A DNA stretch of 64,000 nt, taken from the NCBI GenBank assembly GCA_019828545.1, contig JACVRA010000333.1, positions 31,080-95,079 on the forward strand. Reading direction: 5' to 3'. Position numbers and translations under genes: made by a program. The DNA is from Paracamarosporium sp. OC-R06-R3 (lineage: Eukaryota; Ascomycota; Dothideomycetes; Pleosporales; Didymosphaeriaceae). A model generated the notes under the pieces. The model saw only the letters and a program-made list of their open reading frames with translations. It did no database searches and was not told the DNA's origin. Numbering within the stretch: position 1 is the stretch's first letter; every line of letters begins with the position of its first letter. Positions 31,770-43,323 of this stretch are shown piece by piece.

Positions 31770-34148
31770 ATGGCCGACGACGCGACTGCCACTTCGGCTG
31801 CTGCCCACGACGTTGCAGGTGAGAGTGCCGCCCCGGCGCACTCGCATGCCCAAGATGACCAAGGTACGTCGTGACACGGCACCCTGCTTGCGCCCGTCTG
31901 CCACCTCCCTGAACGCCATGGACCTCGACGGCATGGATCTGTTTGGCCTCGACACCCTGCACGACAGTATTGAGCCCGAAGATGGCAAATTCTCACCAAT
32001 GAGTTCAGCGCGACTAAGTGATTTCATAGACACTTCGATGCTAGACGACCCCATCAAGGAGTCGTCGCGAGAACCGTCTACGGCGACGCCCGCGCCCGTG
32101 TCTGACAACCCGCTCGATGCCCCAGACGGCCCGAGGCCCGAGGCCGAAGATGCAGACGGCCAGGACGATGAGGAGATGGGCGGCGTTGAGGACGCGAAGA
32201 AAGAGAAGGACGGAGAGCCCGCAGATCCCGATGCGCAGGCAAAGGCAGACCTGCAAGCCACCGCGCGCTCACACTTGGTTGCTCAGACATATGCGACCAT
32301 CATTCCTAGCTATGCGACGTGGTTCGACATGCGCTACATTGACCGTCGTGAGAGCAAGGCCCTGCCAGAGTTCTTCAATGGCCGGAATCGTAGCAAAACG
32401 CCTGCTGTATACCGCGATTACCGCGACTTTATGATCAATACCTACCGCTTGAATCCCGACGAGTATCTCACCGTCACGGCATGCCGTCGCAATCTGGCAG
32501 GCGACGTGTGCGCCATTATGCGCGTGCATGCCTTCCTAGAGCAATGGGGATTGATCAACTACCAGGTCAATACATAACCACTTTTTACTATGACAATCAT
32601 CTAACTAGCGCGTAGGTCGATCCTCAAGAACGTCCTTCCAACATTGGCCCCCCTACTACGAGTCATTTCCGCCTCACTGTCGATACGCCACGAGGATTGC
32701 AAGCGTTCCAGCCTGCGCCGAACTCAAAGGTCACCGAGGGGAAGCTACATGCCGGGACCGAGCGCGCTGCTAGCCAGCAGCCGACTGCAAAAACGGAGAC
32801 CAAAGCTCTAGTGGGGCGAAACATCTACGAGTCGAATGGAAAAGAAGTTTCCGCAGAGCCCGACAAGGCGGCGAACGGCGAGGGCGCGAGTAACGGTGCT
32901 GGCGGATCGGTTGACTTACAAAAGCTCGAAAAAGAGACCAGGGAACCCGCAAAGAAGGTTATCTGCCATTTTTGCGGTATTGACTGCAGTCGCCTTTACT
33001 ATCACCACACGAAGACTTCGGATGTACCCGGCCGTCAGAATAGGGAAGAACTTTGCCCAAGATGCGTGGTCGATAAACATTACTCTAGAGGTTTGAACTC
33101 GGAGGATTTCGTAAAAGTTGACAGGGGAGACTACCCACCTACGCCCGATGTTGAGGACAACTGGACTCAGGAGGAACTGCTGCTGTTGCTCGAGGGTCTG
33201 GAGATGTGTGACGATGATTGGAATGGTGTTGCTGACCACGTCATGACGAAGACGCGCGAGCAGTGCGTGATGAAGTTCCTACAGCTCGAGATCGACAGCA
33301 AATATGCCGAACCAGAAGGAACGCAGTCAGAAGGAGGTGCCCCATCTACCAAATTTCTCCGCGATCTAGAATATCTCAAGGAAGGTCGTCTGCCTATTTT
33401 CCATGGCGATAACCCTATTCTCAGTGTCGTCGGCTTTTTGGCAGGATTGGCGCCCGCCAATGTATCAGAGGTCGCTGTGGCCGCCAACAGAAGTGTTGCA
33501 CAGATGAGGCAGGACCTTCACGACAAGATCAACAACGTAAAGCCTGGCGCAAGCGAAAAGGGCAAAGAGAAAGAGAAAGCAGGAGAAGGCGCAGTCAAGA
33601 ACGAAGATGCCATGGAAGTCGATACCGCACAGTCGGCCGAAGCAGAGCGGGGCATCGTCAGTGCTGATCCTCAGGAAAACAACCCACTTGCTACACTTCC
33701 CTTCGCCCTCTCAGCTGCCCGATCCGCTGCCCTCGTGTCGCATGAGGAACGCCACATCACGCGCCTTGTGTCAGGTGCCGTCAATCTCCAGTCACAAAAA
33801 CTACAGCTCAAGATGCAGCACTTCAACGACTTTGAGAAGCTCCATGCTGCCGAGCGTCGCGATTTACAGCGCCGTCGCCAGCAGCTCTTCATGGATCGAT
33901 TGAACTTTCAGCGACGGGTGCGCGCGCTGGAGGAGGCGACCAAAAAGATCAGTGGCACACTCGGTGGGCCTGCTGGCCTGCCCGGATCCGTCAGCCCTGA
34001 AGATGCGGTTAAAGCGCTCACAGATGCTATTGCATTATTCGGAGTTGACAAGGGCGAGGAGGGTGTTGGTGTGAAGAGGGATAGTGTGGATGGCAGTGTG
34101 CAGCCTATTGCAGAAGGCGCAGAGGGATTTGGCAAGCAGGAGTTGTAG
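31770..34148 (+). CDS. SWI3: SWI3/BAF155-type subunit of SWI/SNF chromatin remodeller
   Basis: Scaffold subunit of nucleosome-remodelling SWI/SNF or RSC-type complexes. The favoured exons are 31770-31863, 32009-32565 and 32616-34148 (727 aa). The second intron (50 bp, GTCAAT..TAG) is firm and interrupts the SWIRM domain ([20 protein letters not shown] to [16 protein letters not shown]). Next come a ZZ-like zinc segment ([10 protein letters not shown], then [11 protein letters not shown]) and a SANT domain ([20 protein letters not shown] to [13 protein letters not shown]). An ARS-type region ([20 protein letters not shown]) and a C-terminal coiled coil with [20 protein letters not shown] follow. 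The N-terminus is less certain. The first intron (31864-32008) is inferred from GTACGT and TTCAG in matching phase. An alternative start at 31918 would instead add an in-frame [12 protein letters not shown] segment. Confidence 0.92.
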
Positions 34149-34793
34149 GTTCATGAAGGACGCAGCATGCGAGGAGTTTGAGTGGCGTCGAGAGAATACT
34201 TCGATTCATGTCACGCTGTACTAGGTCATTGGTGAGTGGCGGCGTCTTGGGCGTTTTTTGGAAAGTCTGTCGCGATACAAGATCGTCTGGTGGGCAAACC
34301 TCGGTCTTCTGTAGCCAGAGGTCCTGCTGTATATTATTCTGAACGATATTAAAGTTTTCGTTTTGCTCGCACTGAACGGTGTCAGTTTGTGCTCTCTTGT
34401 GCTATGCGTCTGGTTCATGCCTCTCGGTACGCCATACACACGATCGGTAGAGGTGTGACTCGTTTTGACTCGTTGAATGCAGACGGGGAGCTCTGCCGCG
34501 CGTGACGCTTTTTGATTGCCCACCGTGCAGCTTCACGTGTTGGTCGTGTTGTTCTCGCAAGCTTGACGCGTTCTGCCGAGGATGGCGTTGATGCGCGCGG
34601 TATGACGTAGTGGTGCCAGCCCTCACATGCTTTGCTTCGCTTCAAGCTCCGGCCCTGCTCCTGGTCACTTTCCCATCACACGATCTCCTTCATTCCCACT
34701 CCTGCATCTCCTGCTTCGCTTTCAATCACCTTGCCCTGCGCATACAACAGACCCTCTGAAGCTCCAACACACGGAAACAGCTCAGCTACTAAT
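34149..34793. other. Intergenic, OM14-like promoter
   Basis: 0.65 kb without a supported gene. A pyrimidine-rich stretch at 34660-34740 just upstream of the next start fits a core promoter. Confidence 0.45.
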
Positions 34794-35536
34794 ATGTCGT
34801 ACGCCGACGTTGCTGCCAAGGGCCCCAAACAGAGCGCGGAAGAGGTAAGTTCGCATTAAGACCACATGGCCAAAAGCAATTGAAACTAACAGCGACCCAG
34901 GCGTAAGTTCTTCCTCTCTCCCGGGTGGTCGCCCGTCGATGGCATTCGATAAACAGCTGGCGCAAGCTCCTACCTTGCGCCAGCACCATTACGCCCAGTC
35001 TCCTATTTCATCTTGACTAACACATACATTACAGCCGCGCTCCTGCTCCCCCTACCGTCGAACGCTCCGACGACTCTGTCTCCTCTCTCATTGACGTCGA
35101 CTCCCCCCACGTCTCCTCAGTCCCCTCCGACTTCGAGCAGCAATCTGTGAAGACTGATACCCAAGCCGAGCGTATCGAGCACGAAGCGCAAGCTAAGGAG
35201 GCCGCCGCTCACGCACAAGCCGCTAAGGAGAAGGCGAAAGAGCACGCGAAGAAAGACGCGAACATCGCCAAGAAGAACGCGGACAACCCTGTCGTTCTAG
35301 GAAATGCTATTACTGTGGGTATTTTGGGCACCGTGCTGGGCGTTGGTGCGTACCGGAAGTGGGTGAGGGATGAACTGAGCTGGAAGGTTGTCGGTGCTTG
35401 GACAGGCGTTGTGGGCTTGTTTGCCGTTGGTGATTACTACGTTTCCAAGTGAGTATCTAGACGTTCCCTTGAAAGCCAGGTGTAATACTAACAAACTTCA
35501 AGCTACTTCTTCAAGAAGTACCCCCCGAAGAAATAG
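34794..35536 (+). CDS. OM14-like mitochondrial outer membrane protein, with a 2-nt exon
   Basis: Small outer-mitochondrial-membrane protein with an OM14-type C-terminus. In yeast OM14 is a membrane receptor for cytosolic ribosomes. The in-phase exon set is 34794-34844, 34901-34902, 35035-35448 and 35503-35536, giving 166 aa. The N-terminus is MSYADVAAKGPKQSAEE. The conserved motif DDSVSSLIDVDSPHVSSVPS follows, then an Ala/Lys/Glu helix (AQAAKEKAKEHAKKDANIAK). Two hydrophobic segments come next: NAITVGILGTVLGVGAYRKW and WKVVGAWTGVVGLFAVGDYY. The end is YFFKKYPPKK. The second exon is only GC, flanked by introns 34845-34900 and 34903-35034. Each intron has its own GTAAGT donor, CTAAC branch site and CAG acceptor. 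Skipping it would break the frame. The family assignment is by eye and fairly confident. Confidence 0.83.
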
Positions 35537-36340
35537 AGGGTGGCTTTCTACTGCACCATCTCCTCTTTGTTACCCTTTCTTCCGACGTTTCCCGATAGAT
35601 TCCCACGACTTTTGACTTGGAGTCCTTGACGGTGGCTTAAAGATTTTGGCGGTTTAATGTCTGTTTCCCTCAATTCCTGCGTTTATAGTATGCGAATGCA
35701 CATCTCTCGGCTCTTTTGTACGAACAATCAGCTTGGGTTTTGTTGGCATGCGTGAGCATGGAGGCTCAGATCTAAATTCTGTGTAAATATCGAGTCTACA
35801 CTTTTGCAGTCGATGATATCGAAGTGACCATTACTCTGACATAGACAATCTCGAACTATGGATGAAGTAGTGCGCAGACGGATTGATGAAACTTAACGAA
35901 CTACTATGCATTCCATCAGCTAGTTCTAGGCAGCGCAACGTAATACGCAGGAAAGTTCGGCGCCCTAGTGAACTTGCAGATGCTTCGAGAGCTACCTGCC
36001 ATCATGGGGTGTGTACTGCCTTGGAATGAGTGGAGGGCATATCGACTATCTCCCTCGTTTGATTGAAGATTGACATTCTGCTTCCAGGGATGTCCTGATC
36101 TTGCTGTGGCTTTGAATTGATCTGAGCCGCAGTGATACCTGCCGTGATGGGCCGCTGATCATTTGACAATCCTACTATATCAGAAAAACCTTGTACGAGA
36201 GATTTCTTTGGTGAAGTTCGTTGTAACACAATAGGTGATGAGCATGTTTTATCCATGACAACCATATAATAAATCGAGGCTTTACCTGAGGTACGTGTAC
36301 TTGGTATACACTCTCGAAACATATAACAGCATAAAGTGAC
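35537..36340. other. Intergenic
   Basis: 0.8 kb between two plus-strand genes. The first part is 3' UTR. No supported gene. Confidence 0.5.
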
Positions 36341-37540
36341 ATGGTAAGAACACGTACAGGTAGCTACGGCTCTGCCGACCAAACTGAATCTAGTGCTCAA
36401 GCTTTATCACTCTCCGCACATCGCGAACGGTGGGCAAAGCTCCTCCATAGGCAGCATTACCAGCCAATACTCGCCCAGGTACTGGAACAAGAGTTGCCAA
36501 AATATGCCAGAAGCAATGTCTTACCCCCTTCTCTGACTTCCGTCATGCACGAATGTATCTTTGTTCTCGCATCCTCCCCTTTGACATTTGCAGCAGCTGT
36601 TGACGGTACACTTGCACAACGGATTCTTGTGGATCGGGGACTCCAGCATGAGCACGCTGTGATCCAGGAACGAGCCCGCGTCCAGCCATCGATCTACATT
36701 CATCTCTTAGTCGACGAAAAAGGCGTCGCACCTTCCCCTAATCAATACGGACTGATCCGTGAAACGGTACTGCAATATCTCAGTTCAGGATTCGAATATC
36801 AAGAAATGGCATGGCTGATCGACAACATCAGTCCCCCAGCAGTACGACGCTCCGCCACCGCCATCGGCCACCGTAAATACCTGTGGACATCGCACCGGTC
36901 TCCGCAACATGTCGAAACACTGCTCCGCTTCTGCAACGGTATCTCGCGCCGCGTGGCGCAAGTCCCGGTATCAGATCGAGACATACCGATGCAGTATGCA
37001 CCGACTGAGTGCGGATACTCCACAAATTCGCACCTCAGACTAGCGCAGCACCGAAATCGCCAATCGTCGAACTACGTGATGAATCTCGTGGAAGACATAT
37101 GTGCGTATTTGCATAAGGTAGGGAAGTTTCAACAGCGCTTTAGTATGCATCCTTTCATCATCTATCTTATTTTCCGCCCGCAGCAAGCGGCCATCGCAGA
37201 GATTTTGTGCTCGGGTTTGCTGCAGGTTTGGATCGAGGATGGTGGGGGGCTGAATGCGTATCCTGCTGGAAGAAGTGTAGCCAGTGCGCGGCGTGTGAGT
37301 GAGGCGCAGTGGGCAGAGCATGAAAGATGGATAATTGAAAATACGGAAACGAGACGAAGAATGAGGATACAAAGGGAGAAGCTGGAGGAAGACGTGGCGT
37401 TGATGGATAAGGAGATGGAAGAGGCATGGCGAGAGGCGCTAGATAGTGAAGGAGAAGGTGATGGTGATGATCCAAGGGATACAGATTATGTGCCTAATGA
37501 CTCGGTGGAAGAGTTTGAGAGGTTACGGCTCGATCCTTAA
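36341..37540 (+). CDS. Unrecognised protein, intronless, 399 aa
   Basis: I do not recognise this family. The frame runs unbroken from ATG 36341 to 37540. The N-terminal 25 residues are Ser/Thr/Gln-rich. A mostly helical middle region of about 300 residues follows, with segments HRERWAKLLHRQHYQPILAQ, MHECIFVLASSPLTFAAAVD, QPSIYIHLLVDEKG and FSMHPFIIYLIFRPQQAAIA. The tail is an Arg/Glu coiled coil (ETRRRMRIQREKLEEDVALM) and an acidic stretch (DSEGEGDGDDPRDTDYVPND). No signal peptide, zinc motif or transmembrane segment is clear. It has normal codon composition for the window, and the continuous length argues that it is real. It is likely a lineage-restricted nuclear or cytosolic protein. Confidence 0.68.
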   Translation: MVRTRTGSYGSADQTESSAQALSLSAHRERWAKLLHRQHYQPILAQVLEQELPKYARSNVLPPSLTSVMHECIFVLASSPLTFAAAVDGTLAQRILVDRGLQHEHAVIQERARVQPSIYIHLLVDEKGVAPSPNQYGLIRETVLQYLSSGFEYQEMAWLIDNISPPAVRRSATAIGHRKYLWTSHRSPQHVETLLRFCNGISRRVAQVPVSDRDIPMQYAPTECGYSTNSHLRLAQHRNRQSSNYVMNLVEDICAYLHKVGKFQQRFSMHPFIIYLIFRPQQAAIAEILCSGLLQVWIEDGGGLNAYPAGRSVASARRVSEAQWAEHERWIIENTETRRRMRIQREKLEEDVALMDKEMEEAWREALDSEGEGDGDDPRDTDYVPNDSVEEFERLRLDP

Positions 37541-38202
37541 TTGTAGAAAAAACACCTGTTCGTTGTTGGATGAAGCTCTATGACAGTAAGCAACTGGGAA
37601 ACCTATCCTTCAATTAAAACACGAGAGATAATAATCCAATAGGTTTCCAAGAATACATTTTCCAAGTCTGGGATTGCAAAACCAAAATCCTCTCTTCAAG
37701 GGCCAGAACAGTTACTAAGAACTATGAGTGGTAGTGGACACGTCGTTTCAAGACATCTCAATTGCGTATTGTCAGTGAATGTATGCGATGGTGAGTCAAC
37801 CTTGATAAGAGTCCTGGCTTGGCGTTACCGGGAGAGACTGAATCGAATTTGACCAGAGTAACGTGTATCAGATAGAAGTGTTGCAGATGGTCTCGACAGA
37901 AAAAAAAAGAAAAGGTTATGGCAAGTACGAAACCGATGTGATGCGCGAAAGAGTCGGAGATGGGAGCGGAAACCCCGTGTCCCGCCAAATGTGGCGGTGC
38001 AATGTGGCGTATGACTCAATTCCAGCTGCCCCTCCACTTCCAAAAAGCTCCAGGTGCGTTCCCTTATCCTGCGATTCTTTTACTCCCACCAGTCAAAAGC
38101 TTCTTCTTGCCAAGAGCGCAGTAGGTGAGTTTGTTTACCGCCTTCATGAGGAGAAGCCTTCCTCTTTCCCAAAGCCTTGAAGTGCTCACATGTTCCCTAG
38201 AA
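37541..38202. other. Intergenic with probable 5' UTR intron of GlnRS
   Basis: No supported gene. A GTGAGT donor at 38125 and a CCCTAG acceptor ending at 38200, two bases before the GlnRS ATG, look like a 76-nt 5' UTR intron. Confidence 0.45.
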
Positions 38203-40230
38203 ATGGCAGAGCCCACCGAACCGACTGCATCTGCACCACCCGCCGAGGAGAAAGGACCCTCCAAGCGCGCTCTCGAGAAGGCAGCAAAGAAAGCTGCTGC
38301 AAAAGCTAAGAAGGCTGAGCACGCCCTGCGGCCCAAGGACACCACAAAGCCTGCAGAGGCAAAGCCCGCAAACGTAGAGCCCGCCAATGTCTTCTCCGAA
38401 GGCTGGCTGAAGCGCGTCTACGAAGAGAAGCCCGTTAAAGATGTGCGGTCGCGATTCCCGCCAGAGCCCAATGGCTACCTCCACATTGGCCACTGCAAAG
38501 CTATCGCGGTCAACTTCGGCTTTGCGCGACATCATAAAGGCGTTTGCTTCCTGAGATACGACGACACGAACCCAGAGAAGGAGGAAGAGAAGTATTTTAC
38601 GAGCATATTGGATATTATCAAGTGGCTGGGATTCGAACCGTACAAGATCACGTACAGCAGCGACAACTTCGACAAGCTGTATGAACTTGCGGAGCAGTTG
38701 ATTGAGAAAGACGGAGCATATGTCTGCCATTGCTCGCGTAAGTCGCCGCCAATCTATTGCACAGTTAAGCTCTAACATGTTGTATAGGAGAGGAGGTCAA
38801 CATGCAGCGCGGTGGACCCGACAACCGCGGTCCTCGATACGCATGCGAGCACCGCACACGACCAATTGCTGAAAGCATAGCTGAATTCCGAGCCATGCGC
38901 GATGGCAAATACAAAGCTGGAGAAGCTTACCTACGCATGAAGCAGAGCCTGACCGATCCCAATGAGGGCAACCCTCAGATGTGGGACCTGCCGGCCTATC
39001 GAGTGATTGAAAAGAACCACCACCACCGGACAGGAGAGAAATGGAGAATCTACCCTACATATGACTTTACGCATTGCATCTGTGATGCTCTGGAGGGTAT
39101 CACGCACTCATTGTGCACCACCGAGTTCCAGCAATCACGGATTTCGTATGACTGGTTGTTGGAGCAATTGGATATGAAGGTACCGAAATCGGAAGAGAAA
39201 GGACCCATGCAAAGAGAGTAAGCTTGTTACTATACACTTTTTTTCGTGCAGATCTAACAATCACAGGTATGGACGACTGAACTTGGGAGGTACAATTCTG
39301 TCAAAGCGCCGCATCCTTATGCTCGTTGAAGGCACAACCGTAGAAAAGAAGAAAGAAGATGGAACAGTAGAAACGAAGACTATACCACCTTCGGTACGAG
39401 GTTGGGATGATCCTCGTCTTTACACACTTGTTGCACTTCGACGTCGCGGTATACCAGCTAAGGCATTGTTGAATTTTGTTGAGGAGCTGGGTGTGAACGA
39501 TGCTCTTACCGAGATTCAGCCACCGCGTTTGGAGTCTTCTATCCGGAAGCATCTTGAACGTACCGTTGCTCGCCAGATGCTTGTGCTTGATCCCATCAAA
39601 GTAACCATCGAAGACTTTGCGGCAGAAGACGATCAAGAAATCACAGTGCCGTATGACCCGAAGGGTACCATTCCTGGAGAGCGAAAGGTCAAACTTGGAA
39701 AAGAGGTCTATATTGATCGTTCTGATTTCCGTGAGGAGGATCATGCTGACTATTACCGTCTCGCACCGAACAAAGTTGTTGGCCTTTACAATGTTCCGTT
39801 CCCTATTCGCGCGACATCTTTTTCGAAAGATGAAAATGGCAAAGTCACCGAGATCAAAGCTGTCAAGGCCACTGGAGAGAAGTGTAAGACATACATTCAG
39901 TGGGTAGACGTTGCCACGGCCGTCCCTGTGAAAGCTCGCCAATACAATTCTCTCTTCAAGTCGGATTCACCAAATGCGCTTGACTGGAAGACCGGTGGCT
40001 GGGCTGATGATCTGAATCCGGGGTCAGAAATTACCTTTGAAAATGCTGTCATCGAGGCGGGCATCAAGGGCCTTCTAAAGCAGCACACTCTCAACCCTAG
40101 CGGATCATCTGACGACCTTATCCGCTTCCAGGCCTTACGTACCGCATACTTCTGCGTGGATGTCGATTCTACAGAGGATAAGATCATATTAAACCAAATC
40201 GTTACTTTGAGAGAAGACAAGGCGAAATAA
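38203..40230 (+). CDS. GLN4: Glutaminyl-tRNA synthetase, cytosolic
   Basis: Class I synthetase that charges tRNA-Gln with glutamine. Exons 38203-38737, 38788-39217 and 39267-40230 join through introns of 50 and 49 bp to 642 aa. A Lys/Ala-rich N-terminal extension ([20 protein letters not shown]), common in eukaryotic synthetases, precedes the catalytic domain. The ATP site signatures are [18 protein letters not shown] (HIGH at 94-97) and the KMSKS-equivalent LSKRR at about 333-337. Also visible are [37 protein letters not shown] and the anticodon-binding beta barrels in the last 250 residues ([12 protein letters not shown]). There is no mitochondrial presequence. The extension lacks the large yeast-type GatB-like appended domain, so this is a shorter form. 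The first ATG of the frame is 38203, just after a likely 5' UTR intron acceptor. Confidence 0.96.
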
Positions 40231-41205
40231 GACGTATGAACGGATCAATGGTGGGTTGGTAGCTGGCGTTAACATGACATGTTTGTACAATGGGGAAACG
40301 GATTTGATAGCCATGGCGTAGATATCCTGAGTAGGGTTCTGAGAAACATAGTTTGCAGCCCATGCAAAGAAAGTGAGTCAGTCATCCCTGTTAATATGCA
40401 TCCAACCTTCGACCTTGGAGAGAACGACTACACGTGATCATCCGACGAAGCAGTTGCGCCCTCTTTGTGCTTGTTTGCTGCCTCATGCTGCAGCATCATG
40501 GTTTCACTTGATACCGTAAGCAGTCTTACGGCTCAATACCTCGCCCCAATCCTCGATCATCCCGTTCCGTAATCTGGCATAGTGAACTGCTTTTATCACG
40601 GCCTCGAAGCGGTTAGCCCGGCTTAGAAAGCACATCAAAGCAGTGAGATCTTCAATGTGTGGCGACGCACCCCGCGATACGAACGGTCAGATTGCACAGA
40701 CTTTTGGGGAGGAGCTGATGCCGTCTGTAGTTATACGACAAACGTCGGGTCGGCTCGTTGAAGGTGAGTAACGGTGAATTTAGCGAACTAGGCGGCGGAA
40801 CGTATTCAAGCTTACATGTCTACTCAAAGTTTATTGGCGACGCACTGTGTATACTTAGTGTACAAGCACGTACGGCGAATCCGACGCTTTGGTATCCAAG
40901 CCTTACGCGCTTCCGCCAACGCACCATTCTAAGCACCCGTGCAGCTTTGCCAATTGAATAACTTCGACAGCGAAGACCCCTGCTTCTACAATAGTTAACA
41001 AATTATATAACACCGGCAAATTCGAGATGCTCTGAATCATTCCAGCTGTCTCGCTGGCCATCAGAAGAAACACGGATATTCTTGTGTTAAAGAGATAGTA
41101 GATAGCTCGTACAAAGCTTGTGTCGAGCGGCGGAAGACAACTAGGACTAGGGGGACCGGGACAGAAGAACACTCCAAGTAGTACGTCGACTATCACTTAT
41201 TTAAC
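40231..41205. other. Intergenic
   Basis: 0.98 kb with only short frames of no recognisable type. A CACGTG core is seen near 40431. Promoter of the following gene is expected at the right end. Confidence 0.5.
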
Positions 41206-43323
41206 ATGGCTTTGAATACACCAATAAGGCACTTTTCGCTTGAAACAAGACAAGAAGAGGATTTCGATACGGCGTCTATAATGGAACGCGAATACGAGTT
41301 TTTTGTCACAACTGAAAGGCCTCAACAACCGGAAGGACAAGATCGAGGCCGCATTCGCCGCGTAGTAATGAGAAATTTCTTTGAGATGAAGTGGTCGGAA
41401 GGCGAGAATAACATGTCGGAGCATAATTCGAAAGAGACGGTGCAGAAGAAGACGAAATTGAAGTCAAGATTCAGACTGTCGAAGCCGGGACAGGAAGTTG
41501 CAACAGTAAGTGACTACTTCCATTGTTTTGCCGCCATTACTCACTCGTTCGAACTCCAGGCATCGCAATTACAGGAAACGCAGAGTGTGAAGACAAGAAG
41601 CACAGAGAAGCAGCGGAAAAGTCAGAAGAGAGTGACCAGAGCAATTGTTCCACAGAAATCGTCGGAAAATCCACAGAAGAGCATTGGAGATAACGATTTA
41701 AGTCAGACCACCACCTCTAGTGACAGTGAAGACTCTTCAGAAAGGAGCAAGAAGAGTACTAGAATGGTGTTGAGAATCAATCCAGACGCTCATCGATTCG
41801 ACCCTTTCGATGTGTTACCTGTACCAGGAACACCGCAGCTGAATGTTCTCGTGAAGCTCTGTGAGTACCGTCATGCCGGCCCATCATGTTTTGCTTGTCC
41901 ACTGCGTACACTCTTTATTTACGACTACTGACAAAATCAGACAAGTCTGGCTGTCGCGTGAATTCGATAGCCATCAACGCACGCAACTCGTGGTGGTCAT
42001 TCGTCAGCAATGATGCCAGTCTACTACACGCAACTCTGGCAACTTGGGCACTATACGGCATGCTCGTTCAAGGGTTGAATGACCTTCGTGTCGAGAAGCT
42101 ACGACACAAAACTGAAGCTATAAAAGAGATCAACATCAAAATTAGCAATTCCGCAGGCCAGATAACGGACGAACTCGTTGGTGCTGTGGCAACACTTGCT
42201 AGCTTCGAGGTGCGCTCGTTGGCACCGTCCTAACACTTGCTAGCTTGCTGATATAGTCAGAACCTTACCGGTGCCTATGATGCCGCACAGCTGCATATTG
42301 CTGCGTTGAAGCGCATGGTCAATGCGCGTGGAGGACTATTTGCCTTCGGCCACAATGATGGGTTGCTTAGAGGGATCCTGTGGTATGCTCGACTATGATA
42401 TTTCATCAGCTTGCTCACAGCATGCGTCTAGGGTCGACATTCACACATCGACGGCCTTTCGCACACCTCCAAGCTTCCCCAGAGTATGCCTCGATCCGAA
42501 TACACCTCCTCTCCCAGACGAGCTCCTCGAAGAAGCAGCCTACACATCTCCAACATGCCTCCTGCACCTCTCCCTAGCTGCAATCGAATGCTTCAATATT
42601 TTCTACCGACTTCACCGTCTCGCACTTGCCATCTCTTCACGATGGATACGGAAAGTGTGCCGGCGGACAGTTAGCAACGTCCTCTATGAAACCGAGTACA
42701 TGCTGCTGTCAGTACCAGACTACTCGCGCGACTTCCTAGACTTTGATCTCGACTCGAAAGACGCGCAAGACGAGGATTGCGCGGACAGAGCCGCCCTTGC
42801 TGATGCAGCGAGCATGGCTGAGGCATTACTCGCTGCAGTGCAGATCTTTGTCTATGCAGCGCTGAGGGAAGTCCCGCCTAAGGCGAGGCTGTTCACTGTT
42901 TTACTTGAACGGCTGAGAGTTGCGCTTGATCGACCCAACATCGACATGAGAAGTGTCTGGAAGAAAGCAAAAAATTTGCAAATGCTGCTTTGGGCGCTGG
43001 TGGTTGCTTGCTCAGTGGCATTAGAGGAAGGTGATAGGAGTTGGTGGATGGCTAGGCTGCGTGAGGTCGTAAAGGAGCTTGGTATAGGGGAAGTGAGAGA
43101 GTTGCAGGGGGTGTTGGAGAAGGTGGCTTGGACAGATGTTTACTTTGCAGATGTGCTCAGCGGTGTCTGGCGAGAGCTCAATGCGAGTGCAAGTACTCAT
43201 GAAGGTGGACAGGGAAGTTGCAGTGGCAACAACATGGTGTATCCGACAGTGTTGGAGGAACGGCAGGATGGAGGCATTGGCTTCGAAGCGGGAAGACAGA
43301 TGGTAAGTGGTTGGTGTGTATAG
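41206..43323 (+). CDS. Fungal transcription-factor-like protein lacking a DNA-binding domain
   Basis: Five plus-strand exons join in phase: 41206-41505, 41560-41860, 41941-42209, 42261-42382 and 42432-43323 (627 aa). The introns are 54, 80, 51 and 49 bp. The N-terminal part is basic and Ser/Lys-rich, with EYEFFVTTERPQQPEGQDRG. The conserved block RFDPFDVLPVPGTPQLNVLV follows, then a helical region (WWSFVSNDASLLHATLATWA, LRHKTEAIKEINIKI, ELVGAVATLASFE, ALKRMVNARGGL, then LLRGILW). This is the pattern of the fungal-specific transcription factor regulatory domain often found without a Zn2Cys6 cluster. None is visible here. The fourth intron (GTATGC..TAG) is needed to pass an in-frame stop and restores TPPSFPRV. 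The first intron is 54 nt and stop-free, so it might be retained. Its target is unknown. Confidence 0.82.

Noticed and set aside
38630..38660. tRNA-like B box (GGATTCGAACC)
   Set aside because: It lies inside the GlnRS coding exon with no A box or cloverleaf around it.
42361..42440. Frameshift or pseudogene in the transcription-factor-like gene
   Set aside because: An in-frame stop after GILWYARL disappears when a 49-nt GTATGC..TAG intron is removed, which restores the expected continuation.
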